Origin: Nitrospirota bacterium
Lineage (GTDB): Bacteria > Nitrospirota > Thermodesulfovibrionia > Thermodesulfovibrionales > JdFR-88
Direction of reading: 5' to 3'
Length of the DNA: 13,407 nucleotides
NCBI GenBank assembly: GCA_021812785.1
Contig: JAKAMR010000071.1
Coordinates: forward strand, 1 to 13,407
Positions 13,320 to 13,407 of the stretch are shown here, piece after piece (the stretch's first letter is position 1; each line of letters opens with the position of its first letter). The position numbers were made by a program, and so were the translations under genes. The notes beneath the pieces are model-generated. The model ran no database searches and was not told where the DNA came from. It saw nothing but the letters and a program-made list of their open reading frames with translations.

Positions 13320-13407
13320 TGGGTCAAGCCTCACGGTCTATTAGTACTGATCGGCTGAGCGTGTTACCACGCTTACACCTCCAGCCTATCGACCTGGTAG
13401 TCTACCA
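13320..13407 (-). rRNA. rrl: 23S ribosomal RNA, 3' end (partial)
   Basis: The reverse complement of these bases matches the 3' terminus of bacterial 23S rRNA: GGTCGATAGGC, GTGTAAGCG, CAGTACTAATAG, then ACCGTGAGGCTTGACCC. The last part is the 3' half of helix 1 that pairs with the 5' end of the molecule. Only the last ~88 bases are here; the rest lies beyond the window. The end is placed by analogy with E. coli at about 13320, with an uncertainty of a few bases. No 5S or tRNA gene is visible between it and rpoD. Confidence 0.93.

Overview
The window is about 13.4 kb of roughly 50-55% GC bacterial chromosome from a Gram-negative, diderm organism. It carries the minor-pseudopilin and assembly-platform end of a type II secretion system (T2SS), a periplasmic tetraheme cytochrome c, and a block of conserved information-processing genes. 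The T2SS plus CXXCH cytochrome and the gene content would suit Desulfobacterota, Nitrospirota or a related uncultured lineage. Nothing in the sequence fixes the phylum, so this is inference.

Layout. (1) Positions 1-4860, + strand: the end of gspG, then gspH, gspI, gspJ, gspK, gspL, gspM and gspN, tightly packed or overlapping, as one operon. (2) Positions 4861-5124, no gene: a copy of a short dispersed hairpin repeat, then a G/C-rich leader that can fold. (3) Positions 5125-5670, + strand: an exported protein with four CXXCH haem sites, closed by a terminator shared with the convergent nrnA. (4) Positions 5722-9576, - strand: infB-rbfA-nrnA, the classic translation-initiation, ribosome-maturation and nanoRNase cluster. 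(5) Positions 9577-9842, no gene: two tandem copies of the same hairpin repeat, then a promoter for rpmB. (6) Positions 9843-11657, + strand: rpmB (L28), a DciA/DUF721 gene and a secreted LysM protein with its own promoter. (7) Positions 11726-13150, - strand: rpoD, convergent with the LysM gene and sharing a bidirectional terminator. (8) Positions 13320-13407, - strand: the 3' end of a 23S rRNA gene, about 170 bp upstream of rpoD on the same strand, with no 5S gene between them.

How the genes work together. GspG-K form the pseudopilus. GspL and GspM are the inner-membrane platform that couples the GspE ATPase to it. GspN is an accessory periplasmic protein. The cytochrome lies just after the T2SS genes, but a repeat and a probable promoter separate it from them. 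The rest of the window is housekeeping. Five genes start with TTG or GTG (gspI, gspK, gspN, nrnA, dciA), and oligo-A runs on the sense strand are frequent at gene boundaries.

The least explained structure is the intergenic repeat of about 80 bp, present three times (4869-4948 inverted, 9594-9674, 9675-9766). Its hairpin keeps its pairing while its sequence changes, and each copy contains a promoter-like CTTACA-18/19-TAAAAT pair. I found no complete novel gene system. The other points worth a second look are regulatory: alternative stems before the cytochrome gene, an inverted repeat covering the LysM ribosome binding site, and the 23S-rpoD arrangement without 5S.
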